From Betaproteobacteria bacterium (GTDB lineage: Bacteria > Pseudomonadota > Gammaproteobacteria > Burkholderiales > SG8-41), in contig JAKFYK010000024.1 in NCBI GenBank assembly GCA_021730905.1, positions 1-51,165 of the forward strand: a stretch of DNA of 51,165 nucleotides, read 5' to 3'. A model generated the notes under the pieces. That model worked only from the letters and a program-made list of their open reading frames with translations. It made no database searches and was not told where the DNA came from. This document shows, one piece after another, positions 24,967-33,299 of the stretch. Made by a program: the position numbers and the translations under genes. Positions within the stretch are counted from its first letter, which is position 1. Every line of letters starts with the position of its first letter.

Positions 24967-25653
24967 ATGACGACGCTGAAGGTATTGGGTGCGGGACCGG
25001 TTAAACGCGGGGTAACGCTGGTGGCCGCAGATTTTGAAAAGCGCACCGGGCATAAAATTGTCGTCGAGTTCGCCGGCGCGCCGGGGGTGAAGGATCGTAT
25101 CCTCGCCGGCGAAGTGGTGGATATCGCCGTAGTGCCGCGCGGCACCATGAATGATTTTGAGAAAAACGGCAAAACCCTCGCCAGCGCACGCGGTTTGCTC
25201 GGCCGTTCGCGCATCGGCATGGTGGTGCGCAAGGGCGCTGCGCTGCCGGACATGTCCACGGTCGATGCATTCAAGCAGTCGATGCTTGCCGCTGATGAGA
25301 TCGTGTGCAACGTCGCCAACAGCGGCAACTACGTGGCGGAATTGCTGGGCAAGCTGGGCGTGGGTCAGGACAAGGTGTTGAAGCTCGGCGACACGGTAAA
25401 AGTGATGGATCATGTGGCAGCGTCTGCGCGCAATGCGTTCGGAGTCGGTCAGCTTGCGGAGATCAGCGAGCTGGCGGATAAGGGCGTAGCGATTGTGCTG
25501 GCTGCCGCGCTGCCCGATGCGATTCAGAGTGAGACTTCCTATGAGGCGGCGGTGGCAACGGCCAGCGGCGCACAGGATGCTGCCGCTGATTTCGTGCGCG
25601 CATTGGCGTCGGACGCAGGCCGCAAGCTGCTGGCATCGACCGGCATCGACTGA
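24967..25653 (+). CDS. ModA-like substrate-binding-domain protein without signal peptide, copy 1
   Basis: A 228-aa type II periplasmic-binding-fold protein resembling molybdate-binding ModA (KVLGAGPVKRGVTLVAADFEKRTGHKI, VVPRGTMNDF, LGRSRIGMVVRKG). It starts directly with the first beta strand: MTTLKVLGAG. CAGGACG precedes ATG 24967 and nothing leader-like is encoded before it, so it should stay in the cytoplasm. That suits a ligand sensor or chaperone better than a transporter receptor. Tandem paralogue of the next gene; spacing 14 nt. Confidence 0.8.
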   Translation: MTTLKVLGAGPVKRGVTLVAADFEKRTGHKIVVEFAGAPGVKDRILAGEVVDIAVVPRGTMNDFEKNGKTLASARGLLGRSRIGMVVRKGAALPDMSTVDAFKQSMLAADEIVCNVANSGNYVAELLGKLGVGQDKVLKLGDTVKVMDHVAASARNAFGVGQLAEISELADKGVAIVLAAALPDAIQSETSYEAAVATASGAQDAAADFVRALASDAGRKLLASTGID

Positions 25654-25667
25654 AACAGGAATCTCTC

Positions 25668-26360
25668 ATGTCACTCAAGGTGTTGTCGGCGGGCGCCGTG
25701 AAACGCGGCGTGGCGCAGCTGTGCGCGGCGTTCGAGCGTGATACTGGAACCAAGGTGGAGGTCGAATTCACGCAGGTGCCAAAAATGCGCAAGCGCATCG
25801 CGACGGGCGAAAGTGCCGATGTGCTGGTAGCTACGGCCGGCGCGATGGATGAGTTTGCCGCCTCCGGAAAAATCGTTCCCGCTACGCGCGCATTGCTCGG
25901 CCGCTCGCGCGTGGGCGTGGTGGTGCACAAGCAAGCGCCCGCGCCTGATGTGTCGGATACCGAAGCGTTCAAACGTGCTTTGCTTGCTGCGGCTGCGGTG
26001 GTACACAACGACGCTTCCAGCGGCGTGTACATCGCGGCACTGCTCGAAAAGCTGGGACTCAAAGCACAGCTCGGCGACAAAATAGTGGTGGTCAGCAGTG
26101 GCGCTGCCATTATCACCAAAGTTGCGGAACTCGGACCGGGCGCCGTCGGCATGGGACAGATTTCCGAGATCATGGTGATGATCGACAAGGGACTGGACGT
26201 CAAACTGGTGGCGCCGATGCCGGATGCGATTCAGAATGTTTCGACGTACTACGCTGCGGTAGCTGCGGCAAGTGCGACGCCCGATGCGGCTGCTGCCCTG
26301 GCGCGCGAATTGACATCAGACACGGCGAAGAAAATTTTCGCGGCCACCGGCATCGATTGA
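25668..26360 (+). CDS. ModA-like substrate-binding-domain protein without signal peptide, copy 2
   Basis: A 230-aa paralogue of copy 1 with matching order: MSLKVLSAGAVKRGV, AFERDTGTKVEVEF, LGRSRVGVVVHK, GVGMGQ-type GAVGMGQISEI, and the same ending, ATGID. CAGGAA precedes ATG 25668 and no leader is encoded. The two proteins have diverged through most of their length, so this is not a recent copy. Followed 14 nt later by the DenD-like SDR gene, hence probably one transcript. Confidence 0.8.
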   Translation: MSLKVLSAGAVKRGVAQLCAAFERDTGTKVEVEFTQVPKMRKRIATGESADVLVATAGAMDEFAASGKIVPATRALLGRSRVGVVVHKQAPAPDVSDTEAFKRALLAAAAVVHNDASSGVYIAALLEKLGLKAQLGDKIVVVSSGAAIITKVAELGPGAVGMGQISEIMVMIDKGLDVKLVAPMPDAIQNVSTYYAAVAAASATPDAAAALARELTSDTAKKIFAATGID

Positions 26361-26374
26361 TGCGTTGCTGATTC

Positions 26375-27346
26375 ATGAAAATACTGATTACCGGCGGCGC
26401 TGGGTTTCTTGGTCAATGCCTTGCGCATGCGTTGCAAGAAAATGAATTAAAACAAATAGTTACAGAACTGGTATTGGCGGACATCGCACCGTTGCGCGAT
26501 GCGACGCTGCTGGCAGATGCGCGCGTGCGCAGCGTGACGGGCGATCTGCAACGGCTGCTTGCGGACGGCGTGATAAATGGCGTGGACGGCGTATTTCATC
26601 TCGCGGCGGCAGTCAGCGGCGAGTGCGAAGCCGACCTGGATGTTGGCCTTCATGCCAATCTCGATAGCACACGCGCGCTGCTCGATGCCTGTCGCACGCT
26701 CAAACAACCGCCACGCGTGGTGTTTTCAAGTTCGCTGGCGGTGTACGGCGGTGACATGCCTGAGGTGATTGCCGACAACACGTTGCCGATGCCGCAGAAT
26801 TCGTATGGCACGCAAAAATTTGTCTGTGAACAATTGATTGCCGACTATACGCGCCGGGGACACCTCGACGGGCGCAGCGTGCGCCTGCCCACGGTGACAG
26901 TGCGGCCGGGCAAACCCAACAAGGCAGCGTCCGGGTTCATGAGCGGCATCATTCGCGAGCCGCTGGCGGGTGTAGACGCGATTTGCCCTGTCGATCCGCA
27001 AACGGGTGTGTGGATTACCTCACCGCGATTCGCGGTGGCGGGGTTGATTGCAGCGTTCGAGACGCCGCTTCAGCAGTGGGGCGGCAGGACGGCGCTGAAT
27101 CTGCCCGGGCTTTCGGTGCGCATCGCGGACATGCTGGCGGCGCTGGAGCGTCGCGCGGGCGCGCGTGTTGCGGCACGGGTGCGGGTGGAACAGGATGAAA
27201 CGATTTCCCGCATCGTCGGCGGCTGGCCGTGGCGATTTGATACGGCCCGTGCGCGTGTGCTGGGTTTGTCCGGGCCCGCAAGCATCGACGATCTGGTGGC
27301 AGAATATATTGCGGATTATCCGAACGCGGTTATTCACGCGGCGTGA
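26375..27346 (+). CDS. DenD-like SDR (D-erythronate dehydrogenase family)
   Basis: A 323-aa extended SDR. NAD loop GGAGFLG (7-13), S119, Y144 and K148 (SYGTQK) and the stretch VRLPTVTVRPGKPNKAASGFMS, which I associate with the DenD/UxuX-type epimerase group acting on four-carbon sugar acids. Residues 25-29 (LKQIV) are encoded by an exact R1 motif in the loop between the first helix and second strand, where family length varies. No clear ribosome-binding site before ATG 26375, which lies 14 nt past the ModA-like gene stop. Confidence 0.82.
   Translation: MKILITGGAGFLGQCLAHALQENELKQIVTELVLADIAPLRDATLLADARVRSVTGDLQRLLADGVINGVDGVFHLAAAVSGECEADLDVGLHANLDSTRALLDACRTLKQPPRVVFSSSLAVYGGDMPEVIADNTLPMPQNSYGTQKFVCEQLIADYTRRGHLDGRSVRLPTVTVRPGKPNKAASGFMSGIIREPLAGVDAICPVDPQTGVWITSPRFAVAGLIAAFETPLQQWGGRTALNLPGLSVRIADMLAALERRAGARVAARVRVEQDETISRIVGGWPWRFDTARARVLGLSGPASIDDLVAEYIADYPNAVIHAA
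26449..26462 (+). repeat. R1 AT-rich dispersed motif, exact, in coding sequence
   Basis: AAAACAAATAGTTA inside the DenD-like gene, read as KQIV. The same peptide, LKQIV, is made from the R1 copy at 32743-32756. Confidence 0.6.
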
Positions 27347-27394
27347 GTGGTGAATTGAAGCGATGATCGGAAAACACAAATCAAGGAAAGCACC

Positions 27395-28333
27395 ATGACC
27401 CTGCGCATCGGTTACCTGCTGCCCACCCGCGAATCCATCATGGAAGGCCGGCCCGAGGCCGAGCCGCTGCTGGGGCTTGCCGAACGCGCGGAAACCCTCG
27501 GCTACGATTCGGTGTGGGTCGGCGATTCGCTGCTGGCCCGGCCGCGCCACGAGCCGATCACGCTGCTGGCCGGCGTCGCGGGACGAACCCAACGCGTGAA
27601 GTTGGGTACTGCCGTGTTGCTGCCGACGCTGCGCAACCCCGTGCTGCTGGCGCATCAGGTTGCCACCCTCGATCAGGTCAGCGCGGGCCGCGTCATCCTA
27701 GGCATTGGCATCGCCAGCGACGTTCCCAATGTGCGTGCAGAGTTTCGCTCGGCGGGCGTGCCGTTCGAGAAGCGCGTTGGCACGCTGATGGAAGGCATGC
27801 GGCTGTGCAAGGCGCTGTGGAGCGGCAAACCGGTGGACTGGGACGGGCGCTGGCACGTCGAGCAGGGCGTGCTCGGTCCGGTGCCGCATCAGCCGGGCGG
27901 CCCGCCGATCTGGGGTGGTGGTTCGGCGCCCGCCGCGCTGGAGCGGGCAGGGAAGCATTTCGACGGCTGGTTTCCCACCGGCCCCGAGGCGAAGGGCTGG
28001 GGCGAGCAGTGGCGTCAGGTGCAGGCCATCGCGCGCGAGGCCGGACGCAAGCCGGATGATCTCGAAGCAGCCATCTACCTGACCCTTGCCATCGATGAAA
28101 ATTCGGCCAGGGCAGATCAGCGCATCGACGAATTCCTGTCGGCCTATTACGGTCAGCGTCCCGACGTGCTGAAAAAGCGTCAAGCCTGTTTCTCCGGCTC
28201 GGCCAGCGCGGCGGTCGAATGGCTCAACGGCTATATAGCGCAGGGCGCGCGATATCTCGTGCTGCGCTTCGCCGGCGACCACGAACGGCATCTGGAAACT
28301 ATTGTGAGACTGCGCGAAAGACTTGCGCGCTAG
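27395..28333 (+). CDS. LLM-class flavin-dependent oxidoreductase
   Basis: A 312-aa luciferase-like TIM-barrel monooxygenase. Family marks: YDSVWVGDSLLARPRHEPI, LGTAVLLPTLRNPVLLAHQVATLD cut by the usual GRVILGIGIA, and PIWGGGSAPAALERAG near 170-185. Uses FMNH2 or F420 supplied by a partner reductase. Substrate unknown. AAGGAAAG precedes the ATG. It is followed by the R3 inverted pair and then the Rieske gene; these may be separate transcripts. Confidence 0.88.
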   Translation: MTLRIGYLLPTRESIMEGRPEAEPLLGLAERAETLGYDSVWVGDSLLARPRHEPITLLAGVAGRTQRVKLGTAVLLPTLRNPVLLAHQVATLDQVSAGRVILGIGIASDVPNVRAEFRSAGVPFEKRVGTLMEGMRLCKALWSGKPVDWDGRWHVEQGVLGPVPHQPGGPPIWGGGSAPAALERAGKHFDGWFPTGPEAKGWGEQWRQVQAIAREAGRKPDDLEAAIYLTLAIDENSARADQRIDEFLSAYYGQRPDVLKKRQACFSGSASAAVEWLNGYIAQGARYLVLRFAGDHERHLETIVRLRERLAR

Positions 28334-28377
28334 TTCTCTCTTTGCGGTACTTGTGCAGCGACACGGCAGCAGCGAAA

Positions 28378-28478
28378 CTCCTCCCCTTTCAAGGGGGAGG
28401 TTGGGAGGGGGATGAGATATCCGTGCTCAAATGTCACCCCATCCCCACCCTAGCCCTCCCCTTGAAGTGGAGGGAATG
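28378..28478. repeat. R3 repeat, inverted pair
   Basis: Two copies of the CCTCCCC-TTGAA-GGGGAGG unit face each other, about 25 bases apart, between the LLM and Rieske genes. The right-hand copy (CATCCCCACCCTAGCCC then CTCCCCTTGAAG) matches the window's first 30 bases. The pair could fold into a long hairpin. Confidence 0.65.
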
Positions 28479-28522
28479 TCGCATGAATTGCGACGCACTG
28501 CCTTAGCCATCAGGAATATGAC

Positions 28523-29626
28523 ATGAAGTTGCGTACGTCCCACGGCCAGCGCACGCTCCCCGGCGAGTATTTTGAGAGCGCCGAGATCTGGCGGCTCGAA
28601 CAGGAGCGGATCTTCCGCCGCAGTTGGCTGCTGGCCGGCCATGTCTCCGAACTGACGGAGCACGGCAGCTACTTTCTCCACGAGATCGGCAACGACAGCG
28701 TGGTCGTGCTACGTGATGGCGCCGGCAAAGTGCGCGCGTTCCACAACTTCTGCCGCCATCGCGGGACGCGGCTGTGCGCCGAGAGCCGCGGACGGCTCGA
28801 TAACACGATTCGCTGCTCCTACCACGCGTGGACCTACGGGCTCGACGGCACGCTCAGGGGCGCGCCGAACATGCAGGAGGTCGCGGGGTTTGACAAGGCG
28901 TCGTGGGGCTTGAAGCCGGTGGTACTCTCCGAGTGGCGCGGCTTTATATTCTTGAATCTTGCAGCCGACCCGCGGCCGTTCGACGAGACGCTGCACGCCC
29001 TCGCCGGAAAGTTCGAACACTGGCCGCTGTCCAAATTGACGTCGGTGCATCAGACCGTTTACGACGTCGAGGCCAACTGGAAGCTGATCTTTCACAACTA
29101 CAGCGAGTGCTACCACTGCCCGACAGCCCACCCGCACCTGAACAAACTTACGCCGTATCGCAACACGGAAAACGATCTCGATGAAGGCCCGGTGCTCGGC
29201 GGACCGATGGCGATGTCGAATCCGCAGGGGAGCATGACGATGCATGGCGGGTGCTGTGCGCCGCCGTTTGCCGGGCTTACCGCCGGGGAACGTAGCCGGG
29301 TTTATTACTACACGCTGTTTCCGTCGGGGTTCCTGTCGTTGCATCCCGACTACGTGCTCGTTCACCGCGCGCAGCCGCTCGCCGTCGATCGCACGCGCAT
29401 CGTTTGCGATTGGTACTTTCATCCCGATGCTGTTGCAGCCCCTGGTTTCGATCCGCAGTCTGCGATAGCATTTTGGGACCTGACCAATCGACAGGACTGG
29501 GCGCTGTGCGCGAACGCCTTTCGCGGTGTGCGCTCGCCCGCATGGGAACCCGGCCCCTACAGCGAACTCGAGAGCCAGCTCGCGGCGTTTGACCGGCACT
29601 ACTTGCAGATGCTTAAAAAGACTTAG
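28523..29626 (+). CDS. Rieske-type aromatic-ring/N-demethylating oxygenase, alpha subunit
   Basis: A 367-aa oxygenase component. Rieske cluster C77-x-H79 and C98-x2-H101; mononuclear iron site E195/H198/H203 in NYSECYHCPTAHP, with a distal acidic residue near NRQDW in the C-terminal third. This form (one subunit type, SECYHC) is common among choline-, carnitine- and quaternary-ammonium-type monooxygenases as well as ring hydroxylases. No ferredoxin or reductase gene is adjacent. The next gene, an MBL hydrolase, follows 30 nt later in the same direction. Confidence 0.9.
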   Translation: MKLRTSHGQRTLPGEYFESAEIWRLEQERIFRRSWLLAGHVSELTEHGSYFLHEIGNDSVVVLRDGAGKVRAFHNFCRHRGTRLCAESRGRLDNTIRCSYHAWTYGLDGTLRGAPNMQEVAGFDKASWGLKPVVLSEWRGFIFLNLAADPRPFDETLHALAGKFEHWPLSKLTSVHQTVYDVEANWKLIFHNYSECYHCPTAHPHLNKLTPYRNTENDLDEGPVLGGPMAMSNPQGSMTMHGGCCAPPFAGLTAGERSRVYYYTLFPSGFLSLHPDYVLVHRAQPLAVDRTRIVCDWYFHPDAVAAPGFDPQSAIAFWDLTNRQDWALCANAFRGVRSPAWEPGPYSELESQLAAFDRHYLQMLKKT

Positions 29627-29656
29627 ATTCACAACCACGTTAAAGGGAACCCGCAC

Positions 29657-30520
29657 ATGAAACCCGTCAAGATCGGCGATGTAAGCGTCTCCAGCATTAT
29701 CGAGCGCGAAGGCCCGTGGCGGGCGCCGAACATCATGTTTCCGAGTGCGACGCCAGCACAACTGGCCGAGGTGATGTCGCTGGTGCCGGACTTCGCCTAC
29801 GACCGCATCAAGGATCTGCTGTGCATCACCTATCAGACCTTCGTTGTGCGCACGCCGCGCTGCACGGCGCTGATCGACACCTGTGTGGGCGAGCACCAGC
29901 GGCGCCCGCCCGCGCTGCTGTTCGACAAGAAACCCTGGCTCGACGGGTTCGCGCAGCACGGGCTCAAGTTCGAGGATATCGACTACGTGTTCTGCACTCA
30001 TCTGCACGTTGATCATGTCGGCTGGAATACGCGCCTGCGCGATGGCCGTCTGGTGCCGACATTCCCCAACGCGAAGTATGTGTTCAGCCGGCGCGAGTAT
30101 GAGCACTGGAAGCAGGAGACCGATCCGGGTTTTGCGGCGATACACGAAGACTGCGTCGAACCCATCGTCAATGCAGGGCAGGCGTTGCTGGTCGACGATG
30201 CGTACGTGCTATCTGATGAGTTGTCGCTGGTGCCTACCCCCGGCCACTCGCCGGGACATGTATGCGTTGATCTCAAATCGCGCGGCGAGCGGGCACTGTT
30301 CACCGGCGACATGATGCATCACTGCGCGCAAGTCATCGCGCCCGACTGGAGTTCGTGCTTTTGCTACGACGTAAAGGAATCCGCAGCGACGCGCTGGAAG
30401 TTTTTTCGCGAGCACGCGAATACCGACACGCTGGTGATTCCGACGCATTTTCCGGCGACGACCGCGGGCCACATCGCGAAATTTCGCGACACATTCGAAT
30501 TCAGGTTTCTGGCGCCTTGA
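29657..30520 (+). CDS. MBL-fold metallo-hydrolase (lactonase-like)
   Basis: A 287-aa metallo-beta-lactamase-fold enzyme with H115-x-H117-x-D119-H120 (THLHVDHVGW), then GHSPGHVCV, TGDMMHH and a last His in IPTHFP. Layout is that of AttM/AHL-lactonase-type hydrolases, though many act on other esters. AAAGGGA precedes the ATG. No signal peptide. Probably co-transcribed with the Rieske oxygenase and could open a lactone or ester arising from it. Confidence 0.88.
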   Translation: MKPVKIGDVSVSSIIEREGPWRAPNIMFPSATPAQLAEVMSLVPDFAYDRIKDLLCITYQTFVVRTPRCTALIDTCVGEHQRRPPALLFDKKPWLDGFAQHGLKFEDIDYVFCTHLHVDHVGWNTRLRDGRLVPTFPNAKYVFSRREYEHWKQETDPGFAAIHEDCVEPIVNAGQALLVDDAYVLSDELSLVPTPGHSPGHVCVDLKSRGERALFTGDMMHHCAQVIAPDWSSCFCYDVKESAATRWKFFREHANTDTLVIPTHFPATTAGHIAKFRDTFEFRFLAP

Positions 30521-30553
30521 TGGGTGGAGCGGCGGGTAACCGTTTAATCGCTG

Positions 30554-31630
30554 TTATCCTCGTCTCGTCGCTTGTGTCCGCGCAAGCGTAGCCTGCGCAA
30601 TCGGCACTACCGCCGAGTCAGGGAATGGCGACACGCTGCTGACGTTGATCTCGCATAGCACATAAGTGTCTGCAGCGGATTCGTTCTTCGGTCCCAGCAG
30701 AAAATCGCAATCCCAAAGCACCGGCAGTTGTTCGGTGGCTATGTCGAGCAGCCGCTGCATTGCCGGTACCCATTCCTGTTCCAGTTGATGCTTGAGCGAC
30801 TGAAACGCCGGCAGGGAGAGCGGGTGGTACAGGCGCGGGCTGGGTTGGGGTGCCGCTTCTGGTGGCGCGCCGGGAGGCGCGGGACAGAGCGCGTTGATCG
30901 CCTGATGGCCGAAGCCAGCAACCTTGTCATGCACCAGATAACAGCGAATCATGCCTTCAGGCAGGCGTGGCTGGTAGGCTTGATCGATCATCCTGCCATC
31001 GCCCGCAAAATACGGCTCGCAGCGCCTGAAGAATTCACGCAAGGGAATTGTATCCTCGACACATCCACGCTTCGCGTGCCGGGCACGGACCAGCGTTTCG
31101 TCCAGCAAGGCCGTCGCTCTCGCATCGACCGCAAGCTCGACTTTCCATACGCCGTTTCCGCCATTGCCGCGGTATTGCTTGAGCACGCGAGCTTTCCCGG
31201 CATCCAGTCGCGAGGGCAGCTCGCGGCGCATCTGATCCATGCTGCGGTACACATGCGTATCGCAGCCCCAGCCGATATCGCGTGTCTGATACAAAACTTC
31301 CTTGGTTCCCAGCTTGAGGATGATATCGGGGTGCGTGCTGACAAAAACACCCGCTGCCGCAACGTCGCGCAGCAGGGCATCCAGCACCGAGCGGTCGTGT
31401 TCGCCTTCGATGGGATTCACCCACACCAGCACGCCGTCAACCTGCATCAGCTGACGGCGCACCTCGTCGCAAAAATCGTCATGATAGACGGCGGGCTCTG
31501 CGTGCATCCCCAATTCCGCCAATGCCTGAAACACTTTCAGAAAGCGGCTGTTCTCAGGCGCGGCATTTTGTCTTGCTTTACGATCTCCGGGATACAGCAG
31601 CGCCACCCGGCGGCGCGCATCGTTGGTCAT
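30554..31630 (-). CDS. ATP-grasp-like protein (Cj0069-like)
   Basis: A 358-aa protein. It opens with RRRVALLYPGDRKARQNA, then VLVWVNPIEGEHDRSVLD, HPDIILKLGTKEVLY and a lysine/glycine loop KQYRGNGGNGVWKVEL that resembles an ATP-grasp nucleotide loop; near the end DCDFLLGPK and LCEINVSSVSPFPDSA suit the acidic metal ligands. I recall the Cj0069 family as the match. A carboxylate-amine ligase activity is expected from the fold, the substrate is unknown. It is convergent with the MBL gene, and its start is preceded by the R2 half copy that ends the propeller gene. Confidence 0.65.
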   Translation of the reverse strand: MTNDARRRVALLYPGDRKARQNAAPENSRFLKVFQALAELGMHAEPAVYHDDFCDEVRRQLMQVDGVLVWVNPIEGEHDRSVLDALLRDVAAAGVFVSTHPDIILKLGTKEVLYQTRDIGWGCDTHVYRSMDQMRRELPSRLDAGKARVLKQYRGNGGNGVWKVELAVDARATALLDETLVRARHAKRGCVEDTIPLREFFRRCEPYFAGDGRMIDQAYQPRLPEGMIRCYLVHDKVAGFGHQAINALCPAPPGAPPEAAPQPSPRLYHPLSLPAFQSLKHQLEQEWVPAMQRLLDIATEQLPVLWDCDFLLGPKNESAADTYVLCEINVSSVSPFPDSAVVPIAQATLARTQATRRG

Positions 31631-31643
31631 GGTTTAGGTCCTT

Positions 31644-31665
31644 TCATTATATTAGGCACTCTAAG
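31644..31665 (-). repeat. R2 element, single left arm
   Basis: On the minus strand CTTAGAGTGCCTAATATAATG, close to the start of the 14305 copy (TTTAGAGCGCCTAACACTATG). As there, the TAG is the stop codon of the gene just upstream. No second arm is present. Confidence 0.5.
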
Positions 31666-32788
31666 GTCCCAACACGGAATCCAGAATGGGATGGGCCGCC
31701 TGTTCCGCAAAATACTGGCGGCTCAACCGCGCTATCGAGAACGGACGCGGCGCCTCACGATCCTCGTTGACCATTTTCGGATGCCGCAACAGTTGGCTGT
31801 TCGTAACGAACACTGTTCCCTGCACCATTGTGCCCGCCAAGGGCTGATCGAGATATTTCGTTGCGAAAGCGCGGGAGCGGGCAGCCTTCAGGTTGCCTTC
31901 CAGGCCGACAAGCGTAACGGAATTATTTTTTGCACTCACGGCGTACAGGTCTATCCCGCCCGCGCCCGTGGCAGCCGGTGCTGCGATCAACGCATTCACC
32001 GCGTACAGTTTATGAGGCATGGATACCGTCGAGTGCTGCTTGCTGTTGAGATCCATTACATGCAGTGTCCCGGCATACGCGTTTACGTACAGCAGGTGTC
32101 CGCCCTGCGGCGTCACCGCAAGCGCATTGAGCGGAAAGTGCTGCGGTGAATAGACGCCGGCATCGCGCGGTGGCGCGGCCTTGTTCCATATCGCCACGGC
32201 AAAGGTTGCGGATTCGATGCGGTAGACGATCGGATCTATGCCGGTGTCTATGGCATACGCATTGCCCTGGGCGTCCAATGCGAGGTCCGTCAAGCCATTG
32301 GTGAGACGATAGCGGCTCATATCGCCGGCCGTTAAGTGCCTGGTCAGTTGCAGCGACTGAAGGTTATAAACGCAAATACCGGCAGCACTCATCACCCACA
32401 ACCGTTTGCGTGCCTCATCGACGCGCAGGCGTGTCACGCGTGTGCCGCAATCACGTTCCCGAACAACCCTCAGCCTGGCGACGCGCGTGCCGTCTTCCTG
32501 CATGCTGTATATAGTCCCGCCATAATCAGCGAACAGCACCATTTTTCGCGCCGGCCAGTAGTCGATGCCCGTCGGGTACGTTATTTCCTTCAGCGCTACC
32601 AGCGGCTTGTCGTCGCTGCGGGTATCAAAGCTCCACAGCCCTAACACCAGCGCGAGACTTACACACGTAACGGTTATCCGATGGGCCAGCCATCCGCAAC
32701 TCGCGCGAAGCAGGACATTCGCTCTGCGGTGTGGATAGTATATAACTATTTGTTTTAAAACAGTAAATTGTGAATTTGAATATTTCAC
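31661..32788 (-). CDS. Membrane-anchored or secreted beta-propeller-like protein
   Basis: A 375-aa protein. GTG 32788 has AGGAG 7 nt upstream and gives a long basic N-terminus before a single hydrophobic segment (ITVTCVSLALVLGLW, about 38-52). The rest has five or six beta-propeller-like repeats (YPTGIDYWPARKMVLFADYG, TRLRVDEARKRLWVMSAAG, LTDLALDAQGNAYAIDTG, LNALAVTPQGGHLLYVNAYAG), as in SMP-30/gluconolactonase- or NHL-type proteins. Residues about 11-14 come from an R1 motif. Function unknown; a periplasmic sensor or lactonase is possible. Confidence 0.75.
   Translation of the reverse strand: MKYSNSQFTVLKQIVIYYPHRRANVLLRASCGWLAHRITVTCVSLALVLGLWSFDTRSDDKPLVALKEITYPTGIDYWPARKMVLFADYGGTIYSMQEDGTRVARLRVVRERDCGTRVTRLRVDEARKRLWVMSAAGICVYNLQSLQLTRHLTAGDMSRYRLTNGLTDLALDAQGNAYAIDTGIDPIVYRIESATFAVAIWNKAAPPRDAGVYSPQHFPLNALAVTPQGGHLLYVNAYAGTLHVMDLNSKQHSTVSMPHKLYAVNALIAAPAATGAGGIDLYAVSAKNNSVTLVGLEGNLKAARSRAFATKYLDQPLAGTMVQGTVFVTNSQLLRHPKMVNEDREAPRPFSIARLSRQYFAEQAAHPILDSVLGP
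32743..32756 (-). repeat. R1 AT-rich dispersed motif, exact, in coding sequence
   Basis: Minus strand AAAACAAATAGTTA, near the 5' end of the beta-propeller gene, read as KQIV. Confidence 0.6.
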
Positions 32789-33214
32789 AGTTACGCTCCT
32801 GACAGAGTGCGACCGCGATCAGCAAGCAAGACTGCACAGCGAATGGGAATACTCCGGCATCGGCGTGGTGACGCCGCACACTGCAGGAAACAGCGCCTCG
32901 GGCCATTTCCGCAGTATCGAAAAGTATGGTTGTGATTGACCCGGTTGCGTCCATCGCAGGACGTAGCCGCACGCCACAACAAAATACCGGAAGGTGAGAA
33001 ACCATTCTCCAAGTCGCATCCTTGCTCGCATACACGGGCACAGGACAGAGCTTGGACGAAATGTCTTGGGATATACCGGGCGTCTGCCACGACCCGATAT
33101 GCTTTGAGGGCAAGGATTATTGCATACTTTTTTGTGCGGGTGAAGTGGCGGTCCGTTTCGGCCATCCCTCAACGTCCCCCAATTCGCAGGCAATGCCCAT
33201 TCAAAGTTGAAAAT
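32789..33214. other. Gap without a recognised gene
   Basis: About 430 bases between the divergent propeller and barrel genes. Several short open frames cross it, but none has a ribosome-binding site with protein-like sequence. No RNA gene or strong hairpin was seen. Confidence 0.5.
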
Positions 33215-33244
33215 TTGACAATCGTTATTTTGCGAAGGTAGTAT
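33215..33244 (+). promoter_or_regulatory. Candidate sigma-70 promoter of the outer-membrane barrel gene
   Basis: TTGACA (33215-33220), an 18-base spacer and TAGTAT (33239-33244), about 55 bases before the start codon, in an AT-rich stretch. Confidence 0.55.
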
Positions 33245-33299
33245 CTATTCGGCATATATAAGAAAGAGAAAGAAGGTTCTTCGATTGTAAGGGGGGGCG

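Noticed and set aside
28709..30145. A 478-codon antisense frame over the Rieske and MBL genes
   Set aside because: Composition-driven shadow; both sense genes have intact catalytic motifs.
30728..32149. A 473-codon frame antisense to the ATP-grasp-like and propeller genes
   Set aside because: No recognisable motif and no ribosome-binding site; sense genes are well supported.
32625..33241. Short frames in the gap between propeller and barrel genes
   Set aside because: Several overlapping frames on both strands, none with a start signal or protein-like pattern.
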